From assembly GCA_021159365.1 (NCBI GenBank), contig JAGGRY010000052.1, positions 1-46,523 of the forward strand: DNA of 46,523 nt. Direction: 5' to 3'. A model generated the notes under the pieces. The model saw nothing but the letters and a program-made list of their open reading frames with translations. It was not told where the DNA came from and ran no database searches. Position numbers and translations under genes: made by a program. Of the stretch, positions 11,061-19,751 are shown piece by piece (positions within the stretch are counted from its first letter, which is position 1; every line of letters begins with the position of its first letter). This DNA is from Nitrososphaerota archaeon. Lineage in GTDB: Archaea; Thermoproteota; Nitrososphaeria_A; Caldarchaeales; Wolframiiraptoraceae.

Positions 11061-11278
11061 ACTCTGTAAGTGAAGGAAATTTATGAAGTCATGGATTCCG
11101 AACTTCATAAGATTACGACTATAAGCGACATAGGCGTCCTAATACTTCCGATGAGGATTATTTGGAGAGTTGCAGGGCTGAAAGCCGAGATACGCAGAGG
11201 AATTGGAGTGACGTTTCTGCGGAGCTCTAGATCGCTCAAGTATAGACTTAATAAGTATAGGAAATGTGATGGTTTATG

Positions 11279-11327
11279 GTGATGAGTGCGGGTATTTCTG
11301 AGCCGTGATGAATGATACCCGAACTGA
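11279..11327 (+). ncRNA. C/D-box guide sRNA (2'-O-methylation guide)
   Basis: C GTGATGA 11279-11285; 12-nt guide GTGCGGGTATTT; D' CTGA 11298-11301; GCC spacer; C' GTGATGA 11305-11311; 12-nt guide ATGATACCCGAA; D CTGA 11324-11327. Confidence 0.88.
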
Positions 11328-11374
11328 CTTTCCAAGCTTAAAGGATAAAAGGAGGCTGTGTCCCCAATAATATA

Positions 11375-12445
11375 ATGGGGCTTTTTTCAAGAAAATTGGG
11401 GTCAGCGGCTCCTGCATTAGGCTATGATGACGTCCTATTGAAGCCGAAGTTCTCTGACATAGTTCCGAAAGACGATGTAGATCTGTCCACGAGGATCTCG
11501 AGAAATGTTAGGCTTAGGATTCCTGTTGCGAGTTCCCCTATGGATACCGTGACCGAGTCGACGATGGCCATAGCCTTAGCCGAGATGGGAGGGATAGGTA
11601 TAATCCATAGAAATATGAGCGTTGAGAGACAGGTTGAGGAGGTCAAAGCAGTTAAGGAAAGGAGTTTAATCGTTGGAGCCGCTGTCGGGATATTTGATGA
11701 GGAGAGGGTTAAGGCATTGATCGATGCCGGAGTAGATTTAATCGTTATAGACGTGGCTCATGGTCATAGTAGAAATGTCTTGGAGAGCTTAAAGATCTAT
11801 AAGAGGATCGGAGATGTCGATGTAGTGGCCGGAAACATCGTGACAGCCGAGGCCGCTGAAGACCTCATTGCCGCTGAAGCCGACGGACTTAGGGTTGGGA
11901 TGGGATCAGGATCAATATGCATAACTAGGGAGGTGAGCGGGGTCGGCGTTCCACAGCTCTCAGCGATCGCATGGGTCTCAGACATTGCATCGAATTACGG
12001 TGTCCCCGTGATCGCGGATGGAGGGGTGAAGAGAATTGGAGATATAGTTAAAGCGATAGCAGCTGGAGCGGATTGCGTCATGCTTGGAAGCATGTTTGCT
12101 GGAACCGATGAAGCCCCAGGTGAACTTATCGAAAGAGATGGATTCAAGTTTAAGAGATATAGGGGAATGGGCTCCAGGGAAGTGATCCATAAGCTCGATA
12201 GATATTCAAAACTCGTTCCCGAAGGGGTCTCAAGCCTAATACCGTATAAAGGGTCTGTTAAAGAGATATTGAGAAACATAATTGGAGGATTAAAAAGCGG
12301 GTTCGGATACATCGGCGCCAGAAACATCGATGAAGTGAAGCTCAAGGGGGAATTCGTCTTAGTGACTAGGAGCGAGGGATGGGAGATGAGGTCGAGAAAC
12401 ATATTGATCGAAGATTCATCGCTTAAGGGCCTGATGATAGGATAG
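11375..12445 (+). CDS. guaB: IMP dehydrogenase lacking CBS domains
   Basis: 356 aa; [57 protein letters not shown]. Confidence 0.9.
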   Translation: MGLFSRKLGSAAPALGYDDVLLKPKFSDIVPKDDVDLSTRISRNVRLRIPVASSPMDTVTESTMAIALAEMGGIGIIHRNMSVERQVEEVKAVKERSLIVGAAVGIFDEERVKALIDAGVDLIVIDVAHGHSRNVLESLKIYKRIGDVDVVAGNIVTAEAAEDLIAAEADGLRVGMGSGSICITREVSGVGVPQLSAIAWVSDIASNYGVPVIADGGVKRIGDIVKAIAAGADCVMLGSMFAGTDEAPGELIERDGFKFKRYRGMGSREVIHKLDRYSKLVPEGVSSLIPYKGSVKEILRNIIGGLKSGFGYIGARNIDEVKLKGEFVLVTRSEGWEMRSRNILIEDSSLKGLMIG

Positions 12446-12467
12446 GTCGAAAAGTGATCAACAGGGT

Positions 12468-13649
12468 TCACAGCTTTATGGGTCTCTCAGCTCCGGCCTT
12501 AAACTCATAGATCTCAAGTTCTCTAAGAGTCTCTTCGACAACACCTTCTAAGTCATATTCTATCCATATTCTCTGAATCTCTTCAACTTTCACATCGGTC
12601 TTAGGATGATATCTTCCCAAGATCGCGCATGGCTCAGGATAATCAATTACCGAGATATCATAGGTTCCGATCTTCTTCGCGAGTTCCGTGGTTTCCTGCT
12701 TATCAAATCCTATCAAGGGTCTATAGACTGGATTCTTCGTGAATGCTGAGATGGCGAACATGTTTTGAAGGGTTTGAGATGCGACCTGACCCAGATTATC
12801 TCCACTCACAATTCCGAGATAATGATATTTTTCAGAGATTATGTCGGCGAGCTTAAACATATAAGCCCTGTAAGCGATCAATCTAAACTTCTCCGGAATC
12901 TCCTGGCATCTCTCCCAAAAGATCCTGAATGGCAGGAGATAGAGCCTCATCCTAAAACAATACTTGACGAGCTTCTCGATGATCTTGGGTATCTTCGAGT
13001 TCATGACATCATCGGTCGATGGAAGATTATAGATGTGTAATGAGTCGACGATGCATCCTCTCCTCATCATAAACCATGCGGCAACAGGTGAATCTATTCC
13101 ACCGGATATTAGGGCCAAAACTTTCCCGGAGACTCCTATCGGTAATCCACCCGGTCCTGAGATCTTTTCATGAGATGCATAGATCCCATCCTCGGTTATC
13201 TCGACGATTATCGTCTTCTCAGGATTCTTTAGATCAACTTTTAACCCAAGTCTTGAGGAGATCTTCTCTCCAAGCATTTTTGAGAATTCCATCGAGGTCA
13301 TGGGAAAGCTCTTATCACTTCTCCTAGTATCGAGCTTGAAGCTCTTCGGATTCACCGTCTCTAACATCTCTATAAGCTTCTCTTCAAATTCGTCGAGATT
13401 TTTAGCCTTAATCGCCGGAGCATACCAGACTACTCCGAAAACTCTTCCAATATTCTCCAATAATTGGTCAAGATTAACATCCTCTCTCAACTCTATCACG
13501 AATCTTCCCTGAAGTCTCTTAACGTCCACGCCGGTCATCTTTTTCAGATTCCTCAGCAACAGTCTCTCAAAGTATCCTCTTCTACCTCGCTTCAGGGTTA
13601 CTTCGCCGTAATGTATGACCACTGCATCGTATCGCGGCTTTACAGACAT
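12468..13649 (-). CDS. thiI: tRNA 4-thiouridine synthase ThiI (no rhodanese domain)
   Basis: 393 aa; THUMP region plus [22 protein letters not shown]-loop. Confidence 0.94.
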   Translation of the reverse strand: MSVKPRYDAVVIHYGEVTLKRGRRGYFERLLLRNLKKMTGVDVKRLQGRFVIELREDVNLDQLLENIGRVFGVVWYAPAIKAKNLDEFEEKLIEMLETVNPKSFKLDTRRSDKSFPMTSMEFSKMLGEKISSRLGLKVDLKNPEKTIIVEITEDGIYASHEKISGPGGLPIGVSGKVLALISGGIDSPVAAWFMMRRGCIVDSLHIYNLPSTDDVMNSKIPKIIEKLVKYCFRMRLYLLPFRIFWERCQEIPEKFRLIAYRAYMFKLADIISEKYHYLGIVSGDNLGQVASQTLQNMFAISAFTKNPVYRPLIGFDKQETTELAKKIGTYDISVIDYPEPCAILGRYHPKTDVKVEEIQRIWIEYDLEGVVEETLRELEIYEFKAGAERPIKL

Positions 13650-13683
13650 CCATGAAGACGGTTTATGATGAGGTTATTAGGTT

Positions 13684-15006
13684 TTATGAAGAGCCTTGTT
13701 CAAGGATCATCGTTGAAGCTTCATCGAGTCTTAAGGTTCGCTTAACTCTTCCCAGTAAACAATACGGTCTTATGGATTCGATCTCCACCTCAACGAATTT
13801 TCCAAACAATCTCCTTCCATTCTCCTTTAAGACGATCGGCTTATAGCTCAAGTTCCTCGCAATTGCTTCGCCTCTCTCCCCGATTTCATCTACTAATGCT
13901 ATCCCACTCCATCCAATCCATCTCTCCCCAGCTCTTAACGCAGCCTCTCTAGCAACTTCGCTCATCAACTTACTTCTCTTCTTCACCAATCTCGGATCTA
14001 ATGGTTTCAGCTTCTCAGCGGGGGTTCCAGGTCTTGGAAAGAATCTTGAGAGATTTATCATGTCCGGCCTGATCTCTTCTACCAGCTTAACGGTTTTCTC
14101 GAAGTCTTCTTCACCCTCGGTCGGATATCCCACGATTATATCTGTTGATAGGGTTAGGTCTTTAATCCTAGATCTCATGAACGTGACGATCTCCTTAAAG
14201 AGCTCAACCGTATATCCTCTATTCATATCCATCAAAACCTTATTCGATCCGGATTGAACTGGTAAGTGGAGAAATCTGAAGATCTTAGGCTTTAGATATG
14301 CTTCTGCGAGATCTTCTAATATAGGCTTAAGATAAATGGGATTCATCATCCCAACTCTCACCAAAAATAGTCCATCGATGTTCGAGACGCATTTGACGAG
14401 TCTCGGCAGGAGACTTTTACCGGATTCTATTCCATAGCTTCCCATGTCTTGACTCGTCAGCCAAATCTCCTTGACGCCTTCATTAATGGAATCTTCAACT
14501 TCTTCAAGGATCATGTTCAGCGGATAGCTCATATAGCTTCCTCTAGTTCTCGCAACTATGCAGAAGCTACATCTTCTCCACCAACATCCCTCGGAGACGG
14601 GAATTATCGCCGTGATCGGGTTTCTCCTAACCCTCGGATACTTAAGCTTAATAACATCATCTTCTGATAGGATGCTTTTTCCAGACTCTATTGCCTCGAT
14701 TATTCTAGTGATAGCTCTAGGGTGAACCAATATGGCCTGAGGCGCAGCTCTTCTAATCTTCTCAGGTTCGCCGGAGGCCATGCAGCCTGCCACTATTAGC
14801 TTTTTTCCAAACTGCTTCAGGGAATTTATCCTGTAGAGCATTCTATCGCTCGTCGGCTTCTTAACGACGCATGTAAAGATTATTATGATATCGGCGTCTT
14901 CTGGTTTTTTAACGAGGGTATATCCGGCTTGCTTAAGGATTCCTAACGCTATTTCTGAGTCCGCCATATTCGCTGCGCATCCATAAGTCTCTGAATAGAC
15001 CCTCAA
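13684..15006 (-). CDS. MiaB-like tRNA methylthiotransferase (archaeal/eukaryotic e-MtaB/CDKAL1 type)
   Basis: 440 aa; ETYGCAANMADSEI, SEGCWWRRCSFCIVARTRG radical-SAM motif, TRAM-like C-terminus. Confidence 0.93.
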   Translation of the reverse strand: MRVYSETYGCAANMADSEIALGILKQAGYTLVKKPEDADIIIIFTCVVKKPTSDRMLYRINSLKQFGKKLIVAGCMASGEPEKIRRAAPQAILVHPRAITRIIEAIESGKSILSEDDVIKLKYPRVRRNPITAIIPVSEGCWWRRCSFCIVARTRGSYMSYPLNMILEEVEDSINEGVKEIWLTSQDMGSYGIESGKSLLPRLVKCVSNIDGLFLVRVGMMNPIYLKPILEDLAEAYLKPKIFRFLHLPVQSGSNKVLMDMNRGYTVELFKEIVTFMRSRIKDLTLSTDIIVGYPTEGEEDFEKTVKLVEEIRPDMINLSRFFPRPGTPAEKLKPLDPRLVKKRSKLMSEVAREAALRAGERWIGWSGIALVDEIGERGEAIARNLSYKPIVLKENGRRLFGKFVEVEIESIRPYCLLGRVKRTLRLDEASTMILEQGSS

Positions 15007-15051
15007 TCCAAGGACAGAGTAATAGATGGAAGATTAAAACATCTCGATAGA

Positions 15052-15681
15052 CTATTCTTTTTGTAGAGCTATGAGTTTCTCAGTCTCTTTAACTTCTTTC
15101 CCTAAGATTTCCGCGAGCTCGGCTAGGCCTCTCTCCCATCCAAGGTCTTCTATAAACTTCTTCGCCACCTGTCTTACAACTTCATGTCTTTCCCAGGGAT
15201 AGATTATCCAAGCATCGGTGGTCTCGACGTAGTAATCTGGCTTAAACCTGCACCAAGGCTTCATGTGAAGCGTCGCGGTCTTAACTTCTAAGGGATTCCT
15301 TGGAAGAATCTCGAATTCAACGACTCCCTTAAGAGTTCCACCATCATCCGCCACGTCATCCACAACTAAAACTCTCTTACCCGATAGATCCTTAATAGCT
15401 AAGGGGCTGTAAATTTTCAGTTCCTTCTTCTTACCAACGTCAACATAACTGCTACATCCAATTGGATAAATTCTATAGAGGCCTAGAACATCTGAGAGGA
15501 GGTGGGCTACCGTGGCCCCACCTCTAAGAATGCCGACTAGGACATCTGGAGTGTAGGATGAAGCGACTATCTTCTCAGCTAGGGCTTCAACGAGTTCTTC
15601 GAGCCGTCTCCAAGAGATTTTCAGATATTTAGAACCTCCTACCTCTAAGATCTCCATACAAGAACCTCGGAGAGCCATTAT
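15052..15681 (-). CDS. Purine-type phosphoribosyltransferase (ORF track extends to 15744; start uncertain)
   Basis: PRPP motif VLVVDDVADDGGTL and LVGILRGGATVAHLLSDVLG. Confidence 0.85.
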   Translation of the reverse strand: MMALRGSCMEILEVGGSKYLKISWRRLEELVEALAEKIVASSYTPDVLVGILRGGATVAHLLSDVLGLYRIYPIGCSSYVDVGKKKELKIYSPLAIKDLSGKRVLVVDDVADDGGTLKGVVEFEILPRNPLEVKTATLHMKPWCRFKPDYYVETTDAWIIYPWERHEVVRQVAKKFIEDLGWERGLAELAEILGKEVKETEKLIALQKE

Positions 15682-15791
15682 AAAATTTTTTCCAAAACTT
15701 TGCTCGTTTTGGAAAACGGCTCCCCCATACCATTTCATGTTCATAAAGAAAACCTAAAATTCTTAAGCAAGGGGAATTTATCCGAGTTTCT

Positions 15792-17045
15792 ATGAATGTC
15801 TCCGGTCACCAGTTTTTAGAAGATGTTTTGAGACAGCTTGATGAAGCTGCAGAAATCCTGGAGTTAGATGATAGTATAAGGGAGTTTTTGAGAGCCCCTA
15901 AGAGGACGGTGATCCTCTCGATCCCTGTTAGGATGGATGACGGATCGATTAAGGTCTTCACCGGATATAGGGTTCAGCACAATAACGCTAGAGGACCGTT
16001 TAAAGGTGGAATACGATATCATCCAAGCGTCGACCTCGATGAAGTGACAGCTTTGGCCATCCTAATGACTTGGAAGACGGCGGTGGTCGATATACCGTTT
16101 GGAGGAGCTAAGGGTGGAGTTAAATGTAATCCTAAGGAGATGTCTAGATCCGAGCTTGAGAGGCTTACGAGAAGATATACGGCCGCATTATTCGACGTTA
16201 TAGGCCCGCATATAGACATACCGGCGCCGGACGTCTACACCGATGAGCAGATCATGGCTTGGATAATGGACACCTATAGCCAGCTTAAAGGCGAGCCTAC
16301 TCCAGAGGTTGTAACCGGTAAGCCTATATCGGTTGGTGGAAGCGAGTGCAGAAAGGAAGCCACAGCCTATGGAGTCTCCGTATGCGTTAGGGAAGCCGCA
16401 AGGGAATATGGTCTAGAGTTAAAGGGAGCTTCAATCGCAATCCAAGGCTATGGAAACGTTGGATTCAACGCCGCTAAAATCCTACATGATTGGGGGGCTA
16501 AAATAGTCGCCGTGAGCGATTCGAAGGGCGGAATAATTAATCGGGATGGATTGAATCCGCTTAAAGTAATGGAGCATAAGAAGAGGACTGGAAGCGTGAT
16601 AAACTATGAGGATGCGGAGAACATAGCGAATGAAGAGTTACTTACACTCGATATAGACTTCCTCATACCGGCCGCCATTGAAGGACAGATAACCGGGAAG
16701 AACGCCGACAAGATTAGGGCAAAAGTCATCGTTGAGGGAGCAAATGGCCCAACCACCCCTGAGGCGGATAGAATATTACAGGAGAGGGATGTGAAGGTTG
16801 TTCCAGATATCTTGGCAAACGCCGGAGGAGTGACAGTGAGCTATTTTGAATGGGTTCAGAACGTCCAAAAGTTTAGATGGGAGAGAGATGAGATCTTGAT
16901 GAGACTCGATAAGAGAATGGTTAAGTCATTCAAAGACACTCTTGAATACTCGAAGAGATATGAGACAGGTATGAGAATGGGAGCGCTCCTTCTAGCAGTT
17001 AAGAGGGTTGCCGAAGCGGTTGAATCCCTCGGAATATGGCCTTAA
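15792..17045 (+). CDS. gdhA: Glutamate dehydrogenase
   Basis: 417 aa; GYRVQHNNARGPFKGGIRYHP, PFGGAKGGV, IAIQGYGNVGFNAA, DILANAGGVTVSYFEWVQN. Confidence 0.97.
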   Translation: MNVSGHQFLEDVLRQLDEAAEILELDDSIREFLRAPKRTVILSIPVRMDDGSIKVFTGYRVQHNNARGPFKGGIRYHPSVDLDEVTALAILMTWKTAVVDIPFGGAKGGVKCNPKEMSRSELERLTRRYTAALFDVIGPHIDIPAPDVYTDEQIMAWIMDTYSQLKGEPTPEVVTGKPISVGGSECRKEATAYGVSVCVREAAREYGLELKGASIAIQGYGNVGFNAAKILHDWGAKIVAVSDSKGGIINRDGLNPLKVMEHKKRTGSVINYEDAENIANEELLTLDIDFLIPAAIEGQITGKNADKIRAKVIVEGANGPTTPEADRILQERDVKVVPDILANAGGVTVSYFEWVQNVQKFRWERDEILMRLDKRMVKSFKDTLEYSKRYETGMRMGALLLAVKRVAEAVESLGIWP

Positions 17046-17079
17046 AACTTAGAAGCTCCTCCTTTTTGAAGAGGTCTCG

Positions 17080-17739
17080 ATGAGGTTCCCAACGGGTCTT
17101 ATAGAGCTTGATGAAGGATTAGGCGGAGGTTTTCCAACAGGATCTATAGCTCTAATCTATGGTGAAGAGAAGTCCGGTAAGACGAGCTTAGCCCTAAAGC
17201 TCTGTGCCCTAGCGGCTCGAAGGGGTCGCGCGGCATACATTGACTGTTCCAATAGACTTCATCCACTTAGACTTGTGCAGATCCTTAGAGGGAACAGGGT
17301 TGATAGGTCTAGGCTCTTAATATTATCGGTTGAGAGCTTCCTCCAACAAGAGGAAATCGTGTTGAGGCTTTACGACTATCCTCCACCAGCTCCGCTGATA
17401 GTATTAGATGATTTCACCTTTAGGCATAGGCTTGAGATTAAGGGCGACGTTAAGCGAGATACTCCAATCTATGAGAGGCTCGCGTTTCAGCTCGCGGCGC
17501 TAAAAGAGGCGGCTATGAAAAGAGATATAGCGATAGTAGTCATAGGGCAAGTTCATACTTTACCAAATACTGGTGAGACGAGAGCTGTGGCTCATAGAAT
17601 ACTCACTTACTGGTCTGACTATGTATTGAGGATTGTGAGGAGGTTTGGGGAGAGATGTGGGAGAATTTGGATTGAGAAGCCTGAGAAGAAGGGCGTATAT
17701 AGATTTAGGATCGTTAAATCAGGTGTTACATCATGTTAA
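17080..17739 (+). CDS. RecA-superfamily (RadB-like) ATPase
   Basis: 219 aa; TGLIELDEGLGGGFPTGSIALIYGEEKSGKTSLAL Walker A, APLIVLDD Walker B. Confidence 0.82.
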   Translation: MRFPTGLIELDEGLGGGFPTGSIALIYGEEKSGKTSLALKLCALAARRGRAAYIDCSNRLHPLRLVQILRGNRVDRSRLLILSVESFLQQEEIVLRLYDYPPPAPLIVLDDFTFRHRLEIKGDVKRDTPIYERLAFQLAALKEAAMKRDIAIVVIGQVHTLPNTGETRAVAHRILTYWSDYVLRIVRRFGERCGRIWIEKPEKKGVYRFRIVKSGVTSC

Positions 17740-17744
17740 GCAAT

Positions 17745-18143
17745 TTACGGCCCGGTGAACTTTGCCACGAAGGCTGAGTATAACCCCAATCCCGCGAAGA
17801 GCATTAAGAGGAAACTGAAGAACAGCATGTATTTCGTTGTTCTAGGGTCTCCAGACCTAGTCGCCGCGTTTACATACAGCCAAAGCCCTCCAAAACCCAT
17901 TAAATAATACAGGAAGATTATCATGGTCTCCGCGTGAGTCTGTCTATTGATAGTCCAGATGAAGACCCTTATCCCACCTCCTCGGAGGAATATGAGTCCT
18001 AAAACATCTCCCGCGGTTAGGGAGTAGATCGATCCACTGACGAAGACTAGGATCGCTACAATTATCGCGGCTATTATCGCCTTATTCATGGTCTCCGATC
18101 TTACGAGGTCGGCGACTTTCTTACTAATCCTATTCAAGGACAT
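17745..18143 (-). CDS. Small polytopic membrane protein resembling OST3/OST6 (MAGT1/TUSC3) C-terminal domain
   Basis: 132 aa, about 3-4 TM; C-terminal AETMIIFLYYLMGFGGLWLYVNAATRSGDPRTTKYMLFFSFLLMLFAGLGLYSAFVAKFTG matches the remembered AETHI...L-AATS-D-GKRK...F-SKYHG pattern. Confidence 0.65.
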   Translation of the reverse strand: MSLNRISKKVADLVRSETMNKAIIAAIIVAILVFVSGSIYSLTAGDVLGLIFLRGGGIRVFIWTINRQTHAETMIIFLYYLMGFGGLWLYVNAATRSGDPRTTKYMLFFSFLLMLFAGLGLYSAFVAKFTGP

Positions 18144-18179
18144 TCAAGACCTTAACATGACTAGGGAATTAAAAACCCT

Positions 18180-19727
18180 TTACTCAGCTCTCGCCCTAAA
18201 TTCAAGCATTACTCCGGTGGCTTCAACGAAGTCCCTCCTAAGATTGGATAGCTTGGGGATCAAATCCCCGTTAATGGTGAAAACCACCTTATCGAGCGAG
18301 ACAAATTCTATAGATGCATCTGGATCAAATGATTTAATCTGTTTAATGAGGAGTTCAGCTCTTTCCCTCAAATATTTGATCCTCTCCTTAAGCTTTTCAA
18401 CCTCGACGATGAGCTTTCCACCATCTGAATAAATCTCATATTCAACGTCTCCCTTCGGCAGATTTCTGATCTCCACGAGCGGCTTAATGTGGGTTGGATC
18501 TCTGCCGGTTGGAGCCCTAATAGTCATATTTAGTTCATAGATCCTCAGGATCTTATCCATGGCTAGGATCAAGAAGTTCAGCGTCTTGGTTAAGAGGTCT
18601 AGATCGAGCTTGCTCACAAATCTCTTCAGCACTTGAAGCGGATCATCCGCGTAGATGATCCCGATTACAGTTATCCCCGCGAGCCTAAGCTTTATGAATG
18701 ATTTAAAATCCTTGGAACTGCTCATATCGTTGAGGAAGACGCAGTCAGGCTTGATTTGGATCAAGAATTCCGCGGTCTTCTCAATATCCCCCTCAAGCAG
18801 GCCATAGCATGTTAAGTCTCCGACTTCTCCCAGCATCTTACCATATTCAACCACTTTGACCATTCCCCCTTTTTCTCGATAGGTGTTCATGAGTATCTTA
18901 GCGAGTTCAAGAACTCCTGACTCCGGTGCGCCGATCACGAGAATTCCTGCAGATTTATTCCAAATTCTCTCCATCAAGATGCTTAGTGGCTTGACCTCGA
19001 ATCTAGGCTTAAACGATAGTCTCCTGATTATCAGCTCAAGTTTATCCGAGAATGGGGGCTTAGCGATTGCTATCCTGTAATCCCTCAATTGGAGGATCAT
19101 GGCTCCAGTCTTCAAGATCTTTATGCTACATTCATCGCTTAACCTACATTCGCCGATAATTTCCTCAATAAGTTCATTCATCTCTTCCTCGCTAAGCGGC
19201 TCATCCTTAATCTTGATTAGCTTAACCTCTTCTCCATCCACGATCTTCGCCATAGGATATGATCCCGACGCAAATTCAAGTAAAATCGTCTCTGGAGTGA
19301 GATAATCTTCAAACTTGAACTTCTCCCTCCTCACATAGGCTTCAACATATTTTACCGAGATTCCCTCAGCCTCGGCTACCAATGCTTGAACATAGTCTGA
19401 TGTGTATAAGGTTCCTTTCTCAGATTTTGCGACATCCCTAATGAGGGCATCTATTCTACCGCTTCTCGCGAGTTTTATGTCTTCGAGGCTCGGTCTTTCT
19501 CCGACAAATTTCACCGTCAAGCCCTTAGATTCGGCGATCTCCCTTATCCTCTTCACCTCTTCGAGTCCCTTAAACCCGACATCTCTACCCTTCGATGCTT
19601 GAGCCTGAAGCTCATCTATCACGGCCGCGGGAATTATTATCTCGCATTCCCCTATCTCCCCGTTCTCAAGCATCTTTGAGAATCTACCATTAATCACAAT
19701 GCTCGTATCTAAAACCGCCTTATCCAT
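18180..19727 (-). CDS. PINA-family protein (PIN nuclease domain + VirB11-like ATPase domain) with degenerate ATPase motifs
   Basis: 515 aa; PIN residues LDTS, VIDEL, RIDALI, TSDY; ATPase region has GAPESGVLE in place of GxxGxGK(S/T) and PDCVFLNDM in place of PDYxxxDExR. Confidence 0.88.
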   Translation of the reverse strand: MDKAVLDTSIVINGRFSKMLENGEIGECEIIIPAAVIDELQAQASKGRDVGFKGLEEVKRIREIAESKGLTVKFVGERPSLEDIKLARSGRIDALIRDVAKSEKGTLYTSDYVQALVAEAEGISVKYVEAYVRREKFKFEDYLTPETILLEFASGSYPMAKIVDGEEVKLIKIKDEPLSEEEMNELIEEIIGECRLSDECSIKILKTGAMILQLRDYRIAIAKPPFSDKLELIIRRLSFKPRFEVKPLSILMERIWNKSAGILVIGAPESGVLELAKILMNTYREKGGMVKVVEYGKMLGEVGDLTCYGLLEGDIEKTAEFLIQIKPDCVFLNDMSSSKDFKSFIKLRLAGITVIGIIYADDPLQVLKRFVSKLDLDLLTKTLNFLILAMDKILRIYELNMTIRAPTGRDPTHIKPLVEIRNLPKGDVEYEIYSDGGKLIVEVEKLKERIKYLRERAELLIKQIKSFDPDASIEFVSLDKVVFTINGDLIPKLSNLRRDFVEATGVMLEFRARAE

Positions 19728-19751
19728 GTCCTCAGCAAATATTTGAGGAAT

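Noticed and set aside
11070-11282. 70-aa ORF between the adenosine-kinase-like gene and the C/D sRNA
   Set aside because: GTG start, no family resemblance, overlaps hairpins and the sRNA C box; RNA explanation preferred.
11995-12471. 158-aa ORF antisense to guaB
   Set aside because: Shadow ORF opposite a conserved gene, no recognisable domain.
13076-13655. Several short plus-strand ORFs inside thiI
   Set aside because: Antisense shadow ORFs of a well-supported gene.
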